Shown one piece after another: positions 8,034-15,596 of a stretch of 38,860 nucleotides of DNA (its first letter is position 1; each line of letters opens with the position of its first letter). The position numbers and the translations under genes are program-made. This stretch comes from Bryobacterales bacterium. Its GTDB lineage: Bacteria > Acidobacteriota > Terriglobia > Bryobacterales > Bryobacteraceae. A model generated the notes under the pieces. It made no database searches and was not told the origin of the DNA. It worked only from the letters and a program-made list of their open reading frames with translations. The stretch is from assembly GCA_003136575.1 (NCBI GenBank), contig PLEX01000229.1, positions 1-38,860 of the forward strand. Reading direction: 5' to 3'.

Positions 8034-9244
8034 CGCTCGTGTCGCGCCTGTTGGCGGCCAGGCAGGAGACGGATGCGCTGTTCGGGGAGATCAGGCCTGA
8101 AGCAATGTACGACCGGCCGATTCCCGAGAGGCATCGTGTCGTCTTCTACGTCGGGCATCTGGAAGCGTTTGACTGGAATTTGCTGCGGGGAACCGGTGAG
8201 GCTGGCGCTCACGCGGAGTTGGACCGGCTGTTCGCGTTCGGCATCGATCCGGTGGGTGGCAATCTGCCGACCGATCGTCCGGATGACTGGCCGCGGCTTC
8301 AGACCGTTCACGATTATCGGGACCGCGTACGAGAGCGACTCCACGGAGTAATCGACAGCGCGGCGCCTCAGTTGCTCCATGTGGCGATCGAGCATCGGTT
8401 GATGCATGCGGAAACGCTGTCGTACATTCTTCACCAGATGCCGTTCGAACGAAAGAGAAGCCGGGCAACGGGCACGGCACTTCAGAATGGAGCGTTTGTC
8501 CCGGGCAGCGTGAAAATTCCGGCTGGTGAAGCGGTGCTGGGGTTGCGGCGCGATTCGCCGGTTTTCGGTTGGGACAACGAGTATGATGAGCACACAGTCC
8601 ACGTGCCCGGGTTCGCGATAGACCGGTACAAGGTCACAAACGGAGAGTTTCTCCGATTCCTCGAAGCGGGTGGCTACAGTAACAGAGCGTTGTGGAAAGC
8701 CGACGACTGGGAGTGGCGGAGCGCAAATGAAATCTCACATCCTGCGCTCTGGATTCGGCGCGGGAACGGCTGGTCATATCGTTCGATGTTCAATGAGTTG
8801 CCTCTTCCACCCGACTGGCCGGTCTACGTCAGCCACGCTGAAGGGAGCGCATACGCGCGTTGGGTGGGTAAGTCGCTCCCGACGGAAGCGGAGTGGCAGC
8901 GGGCCGCATACGGAGATGCGGGGGCCACCGGGATTTACAGCGATCCCGCGACCTGGGACCCCATGCCCGTCAACCACGCGGAAGCCAGTCGCAGCCCATT
9001 TGGCGTCATTGGAATGATCGCGAATGGATGGGAGTGGACATCGACGGAGTTCGCGCCGTTTCCGGGATTCCGACCCTTCTCGTGCTACCCCGGATATTCG
9101 GAACCATTTTTCGACGGGCGGCACTATGTTCTCAAAGGCGGAAGCGTGCGGACTGCGCCGTGCATGTTACGGCGGAGCTTCCGTAACTGGTTTCAGCCAC
9201 ACTATCAATACGTTTATGCGGGATTCAGATGCGTGAGTTGCTGA
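8030..9244 (+). CDS. egtB: Ergothioneine biosynthesis sulfoxide synthase EgtB
   Basis: 404 residues from a GTG overlapping the upstream stop (GTGA). The N-terminal DinB-like domain carries the iron-binding histidine pattern: His43 in YVGHLEAFDWN, then His122 and His126 in EHRLMHAE. The C-terminal formylglycine-enzyme-like (FGE/SUMF1) fold spans about 165-404 (YKVTNGEFLRFLEAGGY, SLPTEAEWQRAAYGD, GMIANGWEWTSTEF, VLKGGSVRT, RSFRNWF). EgtB is the non-haem iron enzyme that joins sulfur from cysteine or gamma-glutamylcysteine to hercynine using oxygen. No egtA or egtC is visible, which favours the cysteine-using type described from the acidobacterium Chloracidobacterium. egtD follows with a 16-base overlap. 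Confidence 0.9.
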   Translation: MTLVSRLLAARQETDALFGEIRPEAMYDRPIPERHRVVFYVGHLEAFDWNLLRGTGEAGAHAELDRLFAFGIDPVGGNLPTDRPDDWPRLQTVHDYRDRVRERLHGVIDSAAPQLLHVAIEHRLMHAETLSYILHQMPFERKRSRATGTALQNGAFVPGSVKIPAGEAVLGLRRDSPVFGWDNEYDEHTVHVPGFAIDRYKVTNGEFLRFLEAGGYSNRALWKADDWEWRSANEISHPALWIRRGNGWSYRSMFNELPLPPDWPVYVSHAEGSAYARWVGKSLPTEAEWQRAAYGDAGATGIYSDPATWDPMPVNHAEASRSPFGVIGMIANGWEWTSTEFAPFPGFRPFSCYPGYSEPFFDGRHYVLKGGSVRTAPCMLRRSFRNWFQPHYQYVYAGFRCVSC

Positions 9245-10185
9245 CCACCTCGCTTTTCGCATCGGAAGTAAGCACAGGACTTTGCCAATCCGGGCAAAAG
9301 ACCCTTCCGTCCAAGTATCTGTACGACGCGCTGGGATCCGGGTTGTTTGAAGCGATCAGCCTTCTTCCGGAGTATGGCCTGACTCGTGCCGACGAGCGAA
9401 TTCTGCGCCGATATTCGCGGGAGATCGTCAGTTATGTTCCGAAGCCTGCAATGGTGTCCGAACTCGGGAGCGGAAGCGGGAGAAAGACCCGCTGGATACT
9501 GAGCGCTCTCTGTGAAAGGGAACCGCTATCGTACTATCCGATAGAAATTTCGCGAACCGCGCTCGAATCCTGCGAATCGGAACTGCGCGATATCGCACAC
9601 GTCAGCATTGTCGGTGTAGAGCGTGAATACCTGGATGGACTGCGGGAGGTAACTGCCCTGCGGCCTGAGGGCACGCATCTTCTGGTCCTGTTTCTGGGCA
9701 GCGCCATTGGCAATTTCGATGCGGGGGCGGATGCGCGTTTCCTGCGTCAGGTGCGGAGTTTTCTATTGCCGGGCGATTCGCTGCTGCTGGGCACCGATCT
9801 GATGAAGCCGGTCGAACAGATGCTTCAGGCCTATGACGATCCGCTGGGAGTTACGGCGGCGTTCAATCTGAATCTGCTGGGCAGGATCAACCGGGAACTC
9901 GGGGGCGATTTCGATCTCCGGCAATTCGAGCATGTGGCACTGTTCAATGAAGCGGCCGGCAGCATCGAGATGCACATTCGTTCGAAGCGGGAACAGGTAG
10001 TCAGGCTTCGTAGCGAAGAAGTTTCAGTTGTCTTCGGAAAGGGCGAAACGGTCTGGACGGAGAGTTGCCGCAAGTACACGCACAAGTCAATCGGCGATCT
10101 GGCCGTTGCTTCCGGATTTCGGATAGAAGCACAGTGGACAGACGAGGAGTGGCCGTTTGCCGAGACTTTGCTTTGTGCGCAGTGA
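9229..10185 (+). CDS. egtD: L-histidine N-alpha-methyltransferase EgtD
   Basis: 318 residues, matching the roughly 320 of EgtD. The N-terminus contains LPSKYLYDALGSGLFEAISLLPEYGLTRADERIL, the substrate-site signature of the family (formerly DUF2260). ELGSGSGRKTRWIL is the S-adenosylmethionine loop, YYPIEISRTALES and LFLGSAIGNFD follow as in known EgtD proteins. It converts histidine to hercynine by three methylations, the first step of ergothioneine synthesis. The ATG lies 16 bases inside the end of egtB. It ends one base before the convergent gene at 10187, with no room for a separate terminator. Confidence 0.93.
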   Translation: MRELLTTSLFASEVSTGLCQSGQKTLPSKYLYDALGSGLFEAISLLPEYGLTRADERILRRYSREIVSYVPKPAMVSELGSGSGRKTRWILSALCEREPLSYYPIEISRTALESCESELRDIAHVSIVGVEREYLDGLREVTALRPEGTHLLVLFLGSAIGNFDAGADARFLRQVRSFLLPGDSLLLGTDLMKPVEQMLQAYDDPLGVTAAFNLNLLGRINRELGGDFDLRQFEHVALFNEAAGSIEMHIRSKREQVVRLRSEEVSVVFGKGETVWTESCRKYTHKSIGDLAVASGFRIEAQWTDEEWPFAETLLCAQ

Positions 10186-10186
10186 C

Positions 10187-11836
10187 TTACATCTGTCTGA
10201 GATACTCATGCACGAATTGAACCGACATGGCGCCTTCGCCAACAGCGGAGGCAACACGTTTGGAAGATCCGGAACGTACGTCTCCGGCCGCGAATACGCC
10301 CGGATGGCTTGTTTCGAGCAGAAATGGAGCCCGGGCCGCAGTCCAGTGGGGAGACTCAGCGAGAGCCGCGCCGGTGCGAACGAAGCCTTTGGCGTCCCGT
10401 TCGATTTCCGCGGGGAGCCAGTCGGTTCGGGGAGTCGCCCCGATGAAACTAAATACGGCGGGAGTCTGGACCGTCCGGCTATCTTTGGTCTTGAGGTCTA
10501 GTATTTCGGCTGCCTGAAGGTGACCGTTGCCCTGCAGACGCCGGATCGTAGTGTTGCAGAGTAATTCAATATTGGCCGTCTGCCCGATGCGGCGGACCAG
10601 ATAACTGGACATGTTCCTGTTCAGGTCGTCCCCGCGAATCAGGAGCAACACCCGGCGGGCCTGCCCGGAAAGGAAAACGGCTGCCTGACCGGCCGAGTTC
10701 CCGCCTCCCACCACAATGACGTCGCAGCCGCGACAGAGCAGCCCTTCGGCGGGAGTGGCGGCGTAGTAAACGCCGGTACCTTCGAAGCGCTCGCATCCCT
10801 CCGCATCGAGCTTGCGGTATTGGGCGCCGGTCGCAATGAGGAGGCACTTCGTGGTGATCGGTTCGCCGCCATCCAGTTCGACAGTTGTGTAGCCGTTTTC
10901 GAATGTCATGCGGATCGCGGGCGTCGGTATGGAAAGGTGTGCGCCGAATTTGTTGGCCTGCAAGGTGGCGCGATCGGTCAGCTCAGCTCCGGTCAGGCCG
11001 GTAGGGAAGCCGAGATAGTTTTCGATGCGCATGCTGCTGCCCGCCTGTCCTCCCGGCGCCACCGATTCGAGCACCGCCGTACGCAGGCCTTCGGAAGCGC
11101 CATATACGGCCGCGCCCAATCCCGCTGGTCCCGCACCCACGACGAGCAGATCGTACACGGTGCTCGTCAGAGGCTGATGGACACCGACCCGATCGGCTAG
11201 TTCCTGGTTGGACGGATTTCGCAACAGAAGCATGTGCGAGCAGGCGACAACCGGCGTATCGGCTTCCGTGACGCCGAATTCCTTCAGGAGCCGATCGACT
11301 TGCGGGTCAGTCTCGAGATCGACCCAGGTAAAGAGCACGCGGTTGCGTGCGAGGAAGTCGCGAACCCGAAACGTGTCGGGCGAGTATCGCGATCCGATCA
11401 CGCGGAGACCCGTGAAATTCGGCGACTCACGGATAAGCTGACGACGCGCGATGAAGGCCTGAAGAATAATATCGCTGAGAGCGGGGCACTGATTGAGGAC
11501 CTGACGGAGCGACTCCTGCGAGATCTCATAGAGTTCGCAGTTCCCCCGGGTAATCGCGGTGAAGATGGCGGGCATGCCAGTGAGGTGCGAGACATCGCCG
11601 GTGAACTGGCCCGGGCCATGAGTGGCGATCGTTTTCGGTTCGTCGCCGGAATAATCGAGGATATCGATTGCGCCCGATTTGACGATGAAGAATTTCATCG
11701 AGCGCTCGCCGACCGAAATAAGGCGCTCCCCGTCCGGGTAACGCTTTGGAGCGACCTTGATGCATCCCGCGACCTGACCGATCTGCGTATCGTCGAGGAC
11801 GGGGAAGGCTACAGAATGCAGATTTGGTTCAGCCAT
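10187..11836 (-). CDS. Cyclic-nucleotide-binding / thioredoxin-like / thioredoxin-reductase-like hybrid flavoprotein
   Basis: 549 residues from the ATG at 11836, chosen because MAEPNLHSVAFPVLDD is the typical family beginning; an ATG at 11893 would add 19 residues. Domains in order: cNMP-binding (about 10-145, KFFIVKSGAIDIL and HGPGQFTGDVSHL), a glutaredoxin-like fold without its CxxC (about 148-225, GSRYSPDTFRVRDFLARN), and a thioredoxin-reductase-like FAD/NAD(P) module (about 230-549, VVGAGPAGLGAAVYGASEGL, VVGGGNSAGQAA, GVFAAGDVR). The catalytic CxxC of thioredoxin reductase is replaced by a stretch reading AATPAEGLLCRGC, so classical thioredoxin reduction is doubtful. The family is widespread and the physiological role is unclear. 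It may sense a nucleotide or redox state. Confidence 0.85.
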   Translation of the reverse strand: MAEPNLHSVAFPVLDDTQIGQVAGCIKVAPKRYPDGERLISVGERSMKFFIVKSGAIDILDYSGDEPKTIATHGPGQFTGDVSHLTGMPAIFTAITRGNCELYEISQESLRQVLNQCPALSDIILQAFIARRQLIRESPNFTGLRVIGSRYSPDTFRVRDFLARNRVLFTWVDLETDPQVDRLLKEFGVTEADTPVVACSHMLLLRNPSNQELADRVGVHQPLTSTVYDLLVVGAGPAGLGAAVYGASEGLRTAVLESVAPGGQAGSSMRIENYLGFPTGLTGAELTDRATLQANKFGAHLSIPTPAIRMTFENGYTTVELDGGEPITTKCLLIATGAQYRKLDAEGCERFEGTGVYYAATPAEGLLCRGCDVIVVGGGNSAGQAAVFLSGQARRVLLLIRGDDLNRNMSSYLVRRIGQTANIELLCNTTIRRLQGNGHLQAAEILDLKTKDSRTVQTPAVFSFIGATPRTDWLPAEIERDAKGFVRTGAALAESPHWTAARAPFLLETSHPGVFAAGDVRSGSSKRVASAVGEGAMSVQFVHEYLRQM

Positions 11837-12003
11837 GGTGTCTACAATTATCGCGCGCTCCGGGTACCATCGGCCGAATCCCTTTTCATTCATCAGATCG
11901 GAATAGCTGCCATCGCAAAGTTCCTAAGGAGCAGTAGCATAGCGCGCCCCATACTTTTCTCCGATGACACAGAGGAGCACTCGCGGCTTCGCTACTATGA
12001 CTT

Positions 12004-13038
12004 ATGCGCAATGACATCGTGTGCGTGATCCTGTTTTTCGCCGGCCTTTCCGCGCCGGCGCCCAGCCTGGCTCGCGACCCGCCGATCCCGATCAAAGTCG
12101 TCGTCGTAACCATGTTCGAAACAGGCGCCGACACCGGCGATCGCCCTGGCGAACTCCAGTATTGGGTGGAACGAAATCATCTCGACAAGATCCTTCCGTT
12201 GCCGCAGGCATACCACGATTTGCGCATGAATCGAGACGGAGTCCTCGCCGTTCTCACAGGCGTAGGGACCGCCAAAGCCGCCGGCAGCATCATGGCCCTC
12301 GGACTCGACCCGCGCTTCGATCTGCGCAAGGCCTACTGGATCGTCGCGGGTATCGCCGGCGTAAATCCGGCCGACGCATCGCTCGGCTCGGCGGCGTGGG
12401 CCGAATGGGTGGTGGATGGCGACCTGGCCTATGAGATCGACGCTCGCGAGATCCCGGCCGATTGGCCCACCGGCTTCGTGCCGCTCGGCAAGTCAAAGCC
12501 CTACGAACCCCCGCGAACCGGGGAGCACGGCGAGATGTATCACCTCAGCGCCACGCTCGTCGATTGGGCATTCCATTTGACGGAGCACGTTGACCTCGGC
12601 GACACCTCCGACATGCGGAAAGACCGCGCCGCCTACGCTTCCGACAACGCCCGCCGCCCTCCCTTCGTGCTGAAAGGCGATTCGATCTCTTCGAGCACGT
12701 TCTTCTCCGGCGTCAGGATGAGCCAATGGGCTAAACAGTGGGTCGGCTATCACACCGGCGGCAAGGGCAATTACGTCACGACCGCCATGGAGGACACGGG
12801 CACTCTCTCCTCGCTTCAGATGCTGGCTAAATCCGGTCGCATCGACTGGAATCGCATCATGGTCCTGCGCACCGCCAGCGACTTCGATCAGCCCCCGCCT
12901 GGCATGACCGCCGCGGAAAATCTGGCCCGTAACGCCGGACGGCAATATGTCGGCTATCTGCCCGCTCTTGAATCCGCCTGGCGCGTCGGCAACACCGTGG
13001 TCCAGGAAATCACCACTCATTGGAGCAAATACAAGTGA
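12004..13038 (+). CDS. Purine nucleoside permease (NUP family) with signal peptide
   Basis: 344 residues. A hydrophobic signal peptide (about 1-24, ending SLARD) precedes the NUP domain: KVVVVTMFETGADTGDRPGELQYWVER, VLTGVGTAKAAGSIMALGLD, WIVAGIAGVNPADASLGSAAWAEWVVDGDLAYEID and later TAMEDTGTLSSLQML. NUP proteins were described as nucleoside permeases in fungi but resemble nucleoside phosphorylases in fold, and the bacterial exported versions may bind or cleave nucleosides in the periplasm. No convincing ribosome site precedes the ATG. The gene stands alone, divergent from the hybrid flavoprotein; the 167-base gap between them should contain both promoters, though none is obvious. Confidence 0.85.
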   Translation: MRNDIVCVILFFAGLSAPAPSLARDPPIPIKVVVVTMFETGADTGDRPGELQYWVERNHLDKILPLPQAYHDLRMNRDGVLAVLTGVGTAKAAGSIMALGLDPRFDLRKAYWIVAGIAGVNPADASLGSAAWAEWVVDGDLAYEIDAREIPADWPTGFVPLGKSKPYEPPRTGEHGEMYHLSATLVDWAFHLTEHVDLGDTSDMRKDRAAYASDNARRPPFVLKGDSISSSTFFSGVRMSQWAKQWVGYHTGGKGNYVTTAMEDTGTLSSLQMLAKSGRIDWNRIMVLRTASDFDQPPPGMTAAENLARNAGRQYVGYLPALESAWRVGNTVVQEITTHWSKYK

Positions 13039-13272
13039 ATTTGAACTGGCTTTCGCGAGCCCAGTGGCGTTAGCGAGGCAAATAAACGAGATGCCGACAA
13101 ACCGTCAGCCGAAGGTCGCCCACTCTCGGACATTCGGCTGCCACGCGGCCAGCCCGGCGATGCGCCCGCAGCTTGACCGATCCGCATACTACCATCGGCG
13201 TACGCGGTCCACCATCTTGCCGTTCTTTCTCTCTGGTGTATTGGCGTGAAGCTCGGGGAAAAACGCTGTTAG
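13039..13272. other. Intergenic stretch with no recognised feature
   Basis: This stretch between the NUP gene and a doubtful minus-strand frame holds only very short frames with no recognisable protein similarity. A weak inverted repeat sits just after the NUP stop (around 13046-13067) but it has no T-run. I see no RNA gene or mobile-element end. Confidence 0.4.
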
Positions 13273-13947
13273 TTAATCTCGGCAATCGGCAGGCACGTCA
13301 CCGACCACCTGCAAGGAGCGAACGTGCCTTTTGACTACGCCGTTGTGCAGGCGGGCACGCAACACGCCAATCAAATCGTTTTGGCCACCGTTCATGAATC
13401 CTCGTCCCCCGGGATCACGCATTTTGTGAATCGTCGCGATTAGAGTTAAAGCGAGGTCAAGGGACGGCTGCGGGGCTGTCTTGCCCACAGCAGGCGGATT
13501 CGTAGCCAGACTGCCTGGCTGTGTTTGGTTTACTTTTGTCGCGACCGCATCAGGCAAATCACGGAACAGAGCCTCGATTCTGCCAAGTGCCGTAAACGCA
13601 TCAGGTTGTGTTTTGATCAGCGGATCGCCGTATCTGACATAAACCACAATTGTGAACATGATTATCACAACACAGAAAACTGATTTCAGGGGCTTGGGAG
13701 TCGGCACCACCAGCCATAAAGCTCCGCAATATGAAGCGGCTACCACTAATGCCAATGCCAGACCAATATAGAATTGCGGTGTGGGGTTCAATCTTGGGCG
13801 ATTGCGCCGCGAGAATAGACACAATTGCGCCTCGGATACTTTTCTCGGGAAGCCCTTTTGCCGCGTCCTGATTATCCCACATGCGAGACCGCTCCCGCTT
13901 GTCAAGTGCGAGAGCGCATTGGCGGATTCAAACGGACCGCCACCCAA
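13273..13947 (-). CDS. Uncertain: hypothetical protein with two membrane segments
   Basis: An open frame of 224 codons whose first possible start is a TTG; the true start is unclear and may lie nearer 13820-13780. Two hydrophobic stretches are visible (FYIGLALALVVAASYCGALWLVV and VFCVVIIMFTIVVYV), followed by a soluble tail with LDLALTLIATIHKMRDP. The first 35 or so codons coincide with the shifted continuation of the toxin remnant beside it, so they are not part of a native membrane protein. The middle part is visibly less GC-rich than its neighbours, which may mean transferred DNA. I do not recognise the protein and it may be non-coding. Confidence 0.35.
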   Translation of the reverse strand: MGGGPFESANALSHLTSGSGLACGIIRTRQKGFPRKVSEAQLCLFSRRNRPRLNPTPQFYIGLALALVVAASYCGALWLVVPTPKPLKSVFCVVIIMFTIVVYVRYGDPLIKTQPDAFTALGRIEALFRDLPDAVATKVNQTQPGSLATNPPAVGKTAPQPSLDLALTLIATIHKMRDPGGRGFMNGGQNDLIGVLRARLHNGVVKRHVRSLQVVGDVPADCRD

Positions 13948-14129
13948 TGCCCTGTAGTGATCCCCAATGCGGACTGTGAGTCGTCGCCTCCATTCAGCCG
14001 GCGATAACGAAGGGACGGATGACCCGGATCGCTACACCACAACCTGAAGTTCTTCCCTGCAAGGCGACGAACGTCGGAAGGAAGCGCGTCGAGGGCCTGG
14101 CGGAAACGCCGGGTTGTGAGAGATTTCAT
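13902..14129 (-). pseudogene. Frameshifted RelE/ParE-type toxin remnant
   Basis: The first 46 or so residues (MKSLTTRRFRQALDALP ... GHPSLRYRRLNG) match the start of RelE/ParE-superfamily plasmid-stabilisation toxins. The next expected element, TVRIGDHYRALG, is present but in a different reading frame (around 13944-13980), so a small indel near 13980 breaks the gene. The usual aromatic C-terminal WFWIGSH-type end is not found in any frame. The ATG overlaps the antitoxin TGA (ATGA). The remaining frame ends at 13902 with unrelated residues. I infer an inactivated toxin, provided the assembly is correct here. Confidence 0.6.
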
Positions 14130-14338
14130 TCAGCAGTGGGCCAATGCCTGAGGAGTCCGACTGTACGCTCGCCGTCGGCTTCATCGAACAGAAAGTCCAG
14201 TTTTCCCGACGCCGGATCGATTTCGATCTGCCGGTCCCACGCCGCCTGATCACGTTCACGGAACCAGCGCGCGAGGCGGCTGAAGTCTTCCGGCGGAAGA
14301 GCGTCTATGATCGCTTCGATCTGTTCCACCCGGTCCAT
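14126..14338 (-). CDS. Small antitoxin-like protein paired with the toxin remnant
   Basis: 70 residues, MDRVEQIEAIIDALPPEDFSRLARWFRERDQAAWDRQIEIDPASGKLDFLFDEA. This pattern (short N-terminal helix, ALPPEDF, WFRERDxxxWDRQIExDxxSGKLDxLxDEA) is common in small proteins encoded directly ahead of RelE/ParE-like toxins. The DEA-type acidic tail is presumably the part that contacts the toxin. It is upstream of and overlapping the toxin remnant by four bases on the minus strand, the standard antitoxin-first order. The antitoxin frame itself is intact. Antitoxin function is inferred from pattern and position. Confidence 0.6.
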   Translation of the reverse strand: MDRVEQIEAIIDALPPEDFSRLARWFRERDQAAWDRQIEIDPASGKLDFLFDEADGERTVGLLRHWPTAE

Positions 14339-14426
14339 ACCTGGAGTCTATCGTAGGCCAGTCCGCCTTACCCCATGAGAATCCAGACGCGCCCAAACCT
14401 TGCCGGTTTTATGAGATTATCGATTT

Positions 14427-14744
14427 ATGTTCGACGCCCGATTCGGTCGCGAGTTCCTCTCCGCAGCCCTGCCGACGTTCATAATCGTGTCGGTTGTCTC
14501 TTTTGTTCGGCACTTGTTTGGCAAATCGACACGGGTTCCGGACAAAGCAGGCCGGTCGAAGGCGAAGGAGAACCCCTGGGCTGTTGGAGCTCTGTTCGCT
14601 GTCATCGCGCTGCTCTTCTATTGGGCATGGCCATCGCCCGACGGTCTGGGAATGATGGCTGGAATGTTCCTCACAATCCCGGTCGACATGCTGCTCGATC
14701 GTCTGATGAAGAAGACCGGCAACACAACGGCAACCGAGTCATAG
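14427..14744 (+). CDS. Small membrane protein, function unknown
   Basis: 105 residues with two or three hydrophobic segments (about 12-30, 51-68 and 72-90) separated by a basic loop (KSTRVPDKAGRSKAKENP). I do not recognise the family. It is convergent with the amidohydrolase gene, the two overlapping by six bases at their ends. The coding quality looks reasonable (GC-rich third positions, clear membrane topology), so I favour a real gene of unknown role. Confidence 0.5.
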   Translation: MFDARFGREFLSAALPTFIIVSVVSFVRHLFGKSTRVPDKAGRSKAKENPWAVGALFAVIALLFYWAWPSPDGLGMMAGMFLTIPVDMLLDRLMKKTGNTTATES

Positions 14745-15596
14745 CCCGAACAACTTCACCGCATTCTCTTTCAGAACCAGCGGCCGCACCTCATCCTTAA
14801 TCCCGATCTTCTCGAAATCGGCCATCCACCGATCGGGCGTCAGCAGCGGGTAATCCGACCCGAACAGCACCTTATTCTTCAGCAGACTATTCGCATACTG
14901 AATCAGCGTCGCCGAAAAGTACTTCGGCGACCACCCGGAAAGATCGATGTAAACCGTCGGCTTATGCAGACAGACCGATATGGCTTCGTCCTGCCATGGG
15001 AACGACGGGTGCGCCAGGATGATTTTCAAATCCGGGAAATCGACCGCAACGTCGTCGATCGTCATCGGATTCCCGTACTTCTGCCGAATCCCGCCCCCGC
15101 CCGGCATTCCGGTTCCGATGCCGCTGTGCCCCGTATGAAACAGTACCGGCAGCTTTGCTTCGGCGAAAACTTCATAGAGCGGATAAGCGATGGGATCGTT
15201 GGCGAAAAACTGCTGCAACGGCGGATGCAGCTTCAGCCCGCGCGCGCCCGCCGCAACCAGGCGCTTCGCTTCGCGGACGGCCTCCGGCCCGCGCGTCGGA
15301 TCGATGCTGACGAACGGAATCGCTATGTCGGCGTTGTCGTGCGCGAACTGAATGATCTCGTCGTTCGGAACCATCGGCCGCCCCGTCAGCCGCTCGTCGA
15401 CGGTGAAAACAACGCACGCCATATTGCGCGACCTGTAGTACTCGGCCAGCGCGTTCCGTTCGCGGGGCGCGCCGCTCGAACCGAAATATTTCTCGGCCGC
15501 TTTGTCCGCGATTGCGGCCTCGCCGGTATGCTCGATATGCACGTGAACGTCGATTGCCTTCAGGCTGGTGGTATCCATAGTCTTTCCATCGCTCAT
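14739..15596 (-). CDS. Amidohydrolase-2 family metal-dependent hydrolase (COG2159 type)
   Basis: 285 residues forming a TIM-barrel hydrolase or decarboxylase of the ACMSD/amidohydrolase-2 group. Metal and catalytic positions are visible: DVHVHIEH (the HxH pair) near residue 16, GLKLHPP, the histidines in LFHTGHSG and IILAHPS, and the aspartate in FGSDYP near the C-terminus. Members act on lactones or decarboxylate aromatic acids. The start overlaps the feruloyl-CoA synthase stop by four bases (ATGA), placing it third in a fadB-like, fcs, amidohydrolase operon. A role on an aromatic intermediate of hydroxycinnamate breakdown is inferred from that linkage. Confidence 0.8.
   Translation of the reverse strand: MSDGKTMDTTSLKAIDVHVHIEHTGEAAIADKAAEKYFGSSGAPRERNALAEYYRSRNMACVVFTVDERLTGRPMVPNDEIIQFAHDNADIAIPFVSIDPTRGPEAVREAKRLVAAGARGLKLHPPLQQFFANDPIAYPLYEVFAEAKLPVLFHTGHSGIGTGMPGGGGIRQKYGNPMTIDDVAVDFPDLKIILAHPSFPWQDEAISVCLHKPTVYIDLSGWSPKYFSATLIQYANSLLKNKVLFGSDYPLLTPDRWMADFEKIGIKDEVRPLVLKENAVKLFGL

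Noticed and set aside
13046..13067. Terminator after the NUP gene
   Set aside because: The inverted repeat is short and imperfect and no T-run follows.
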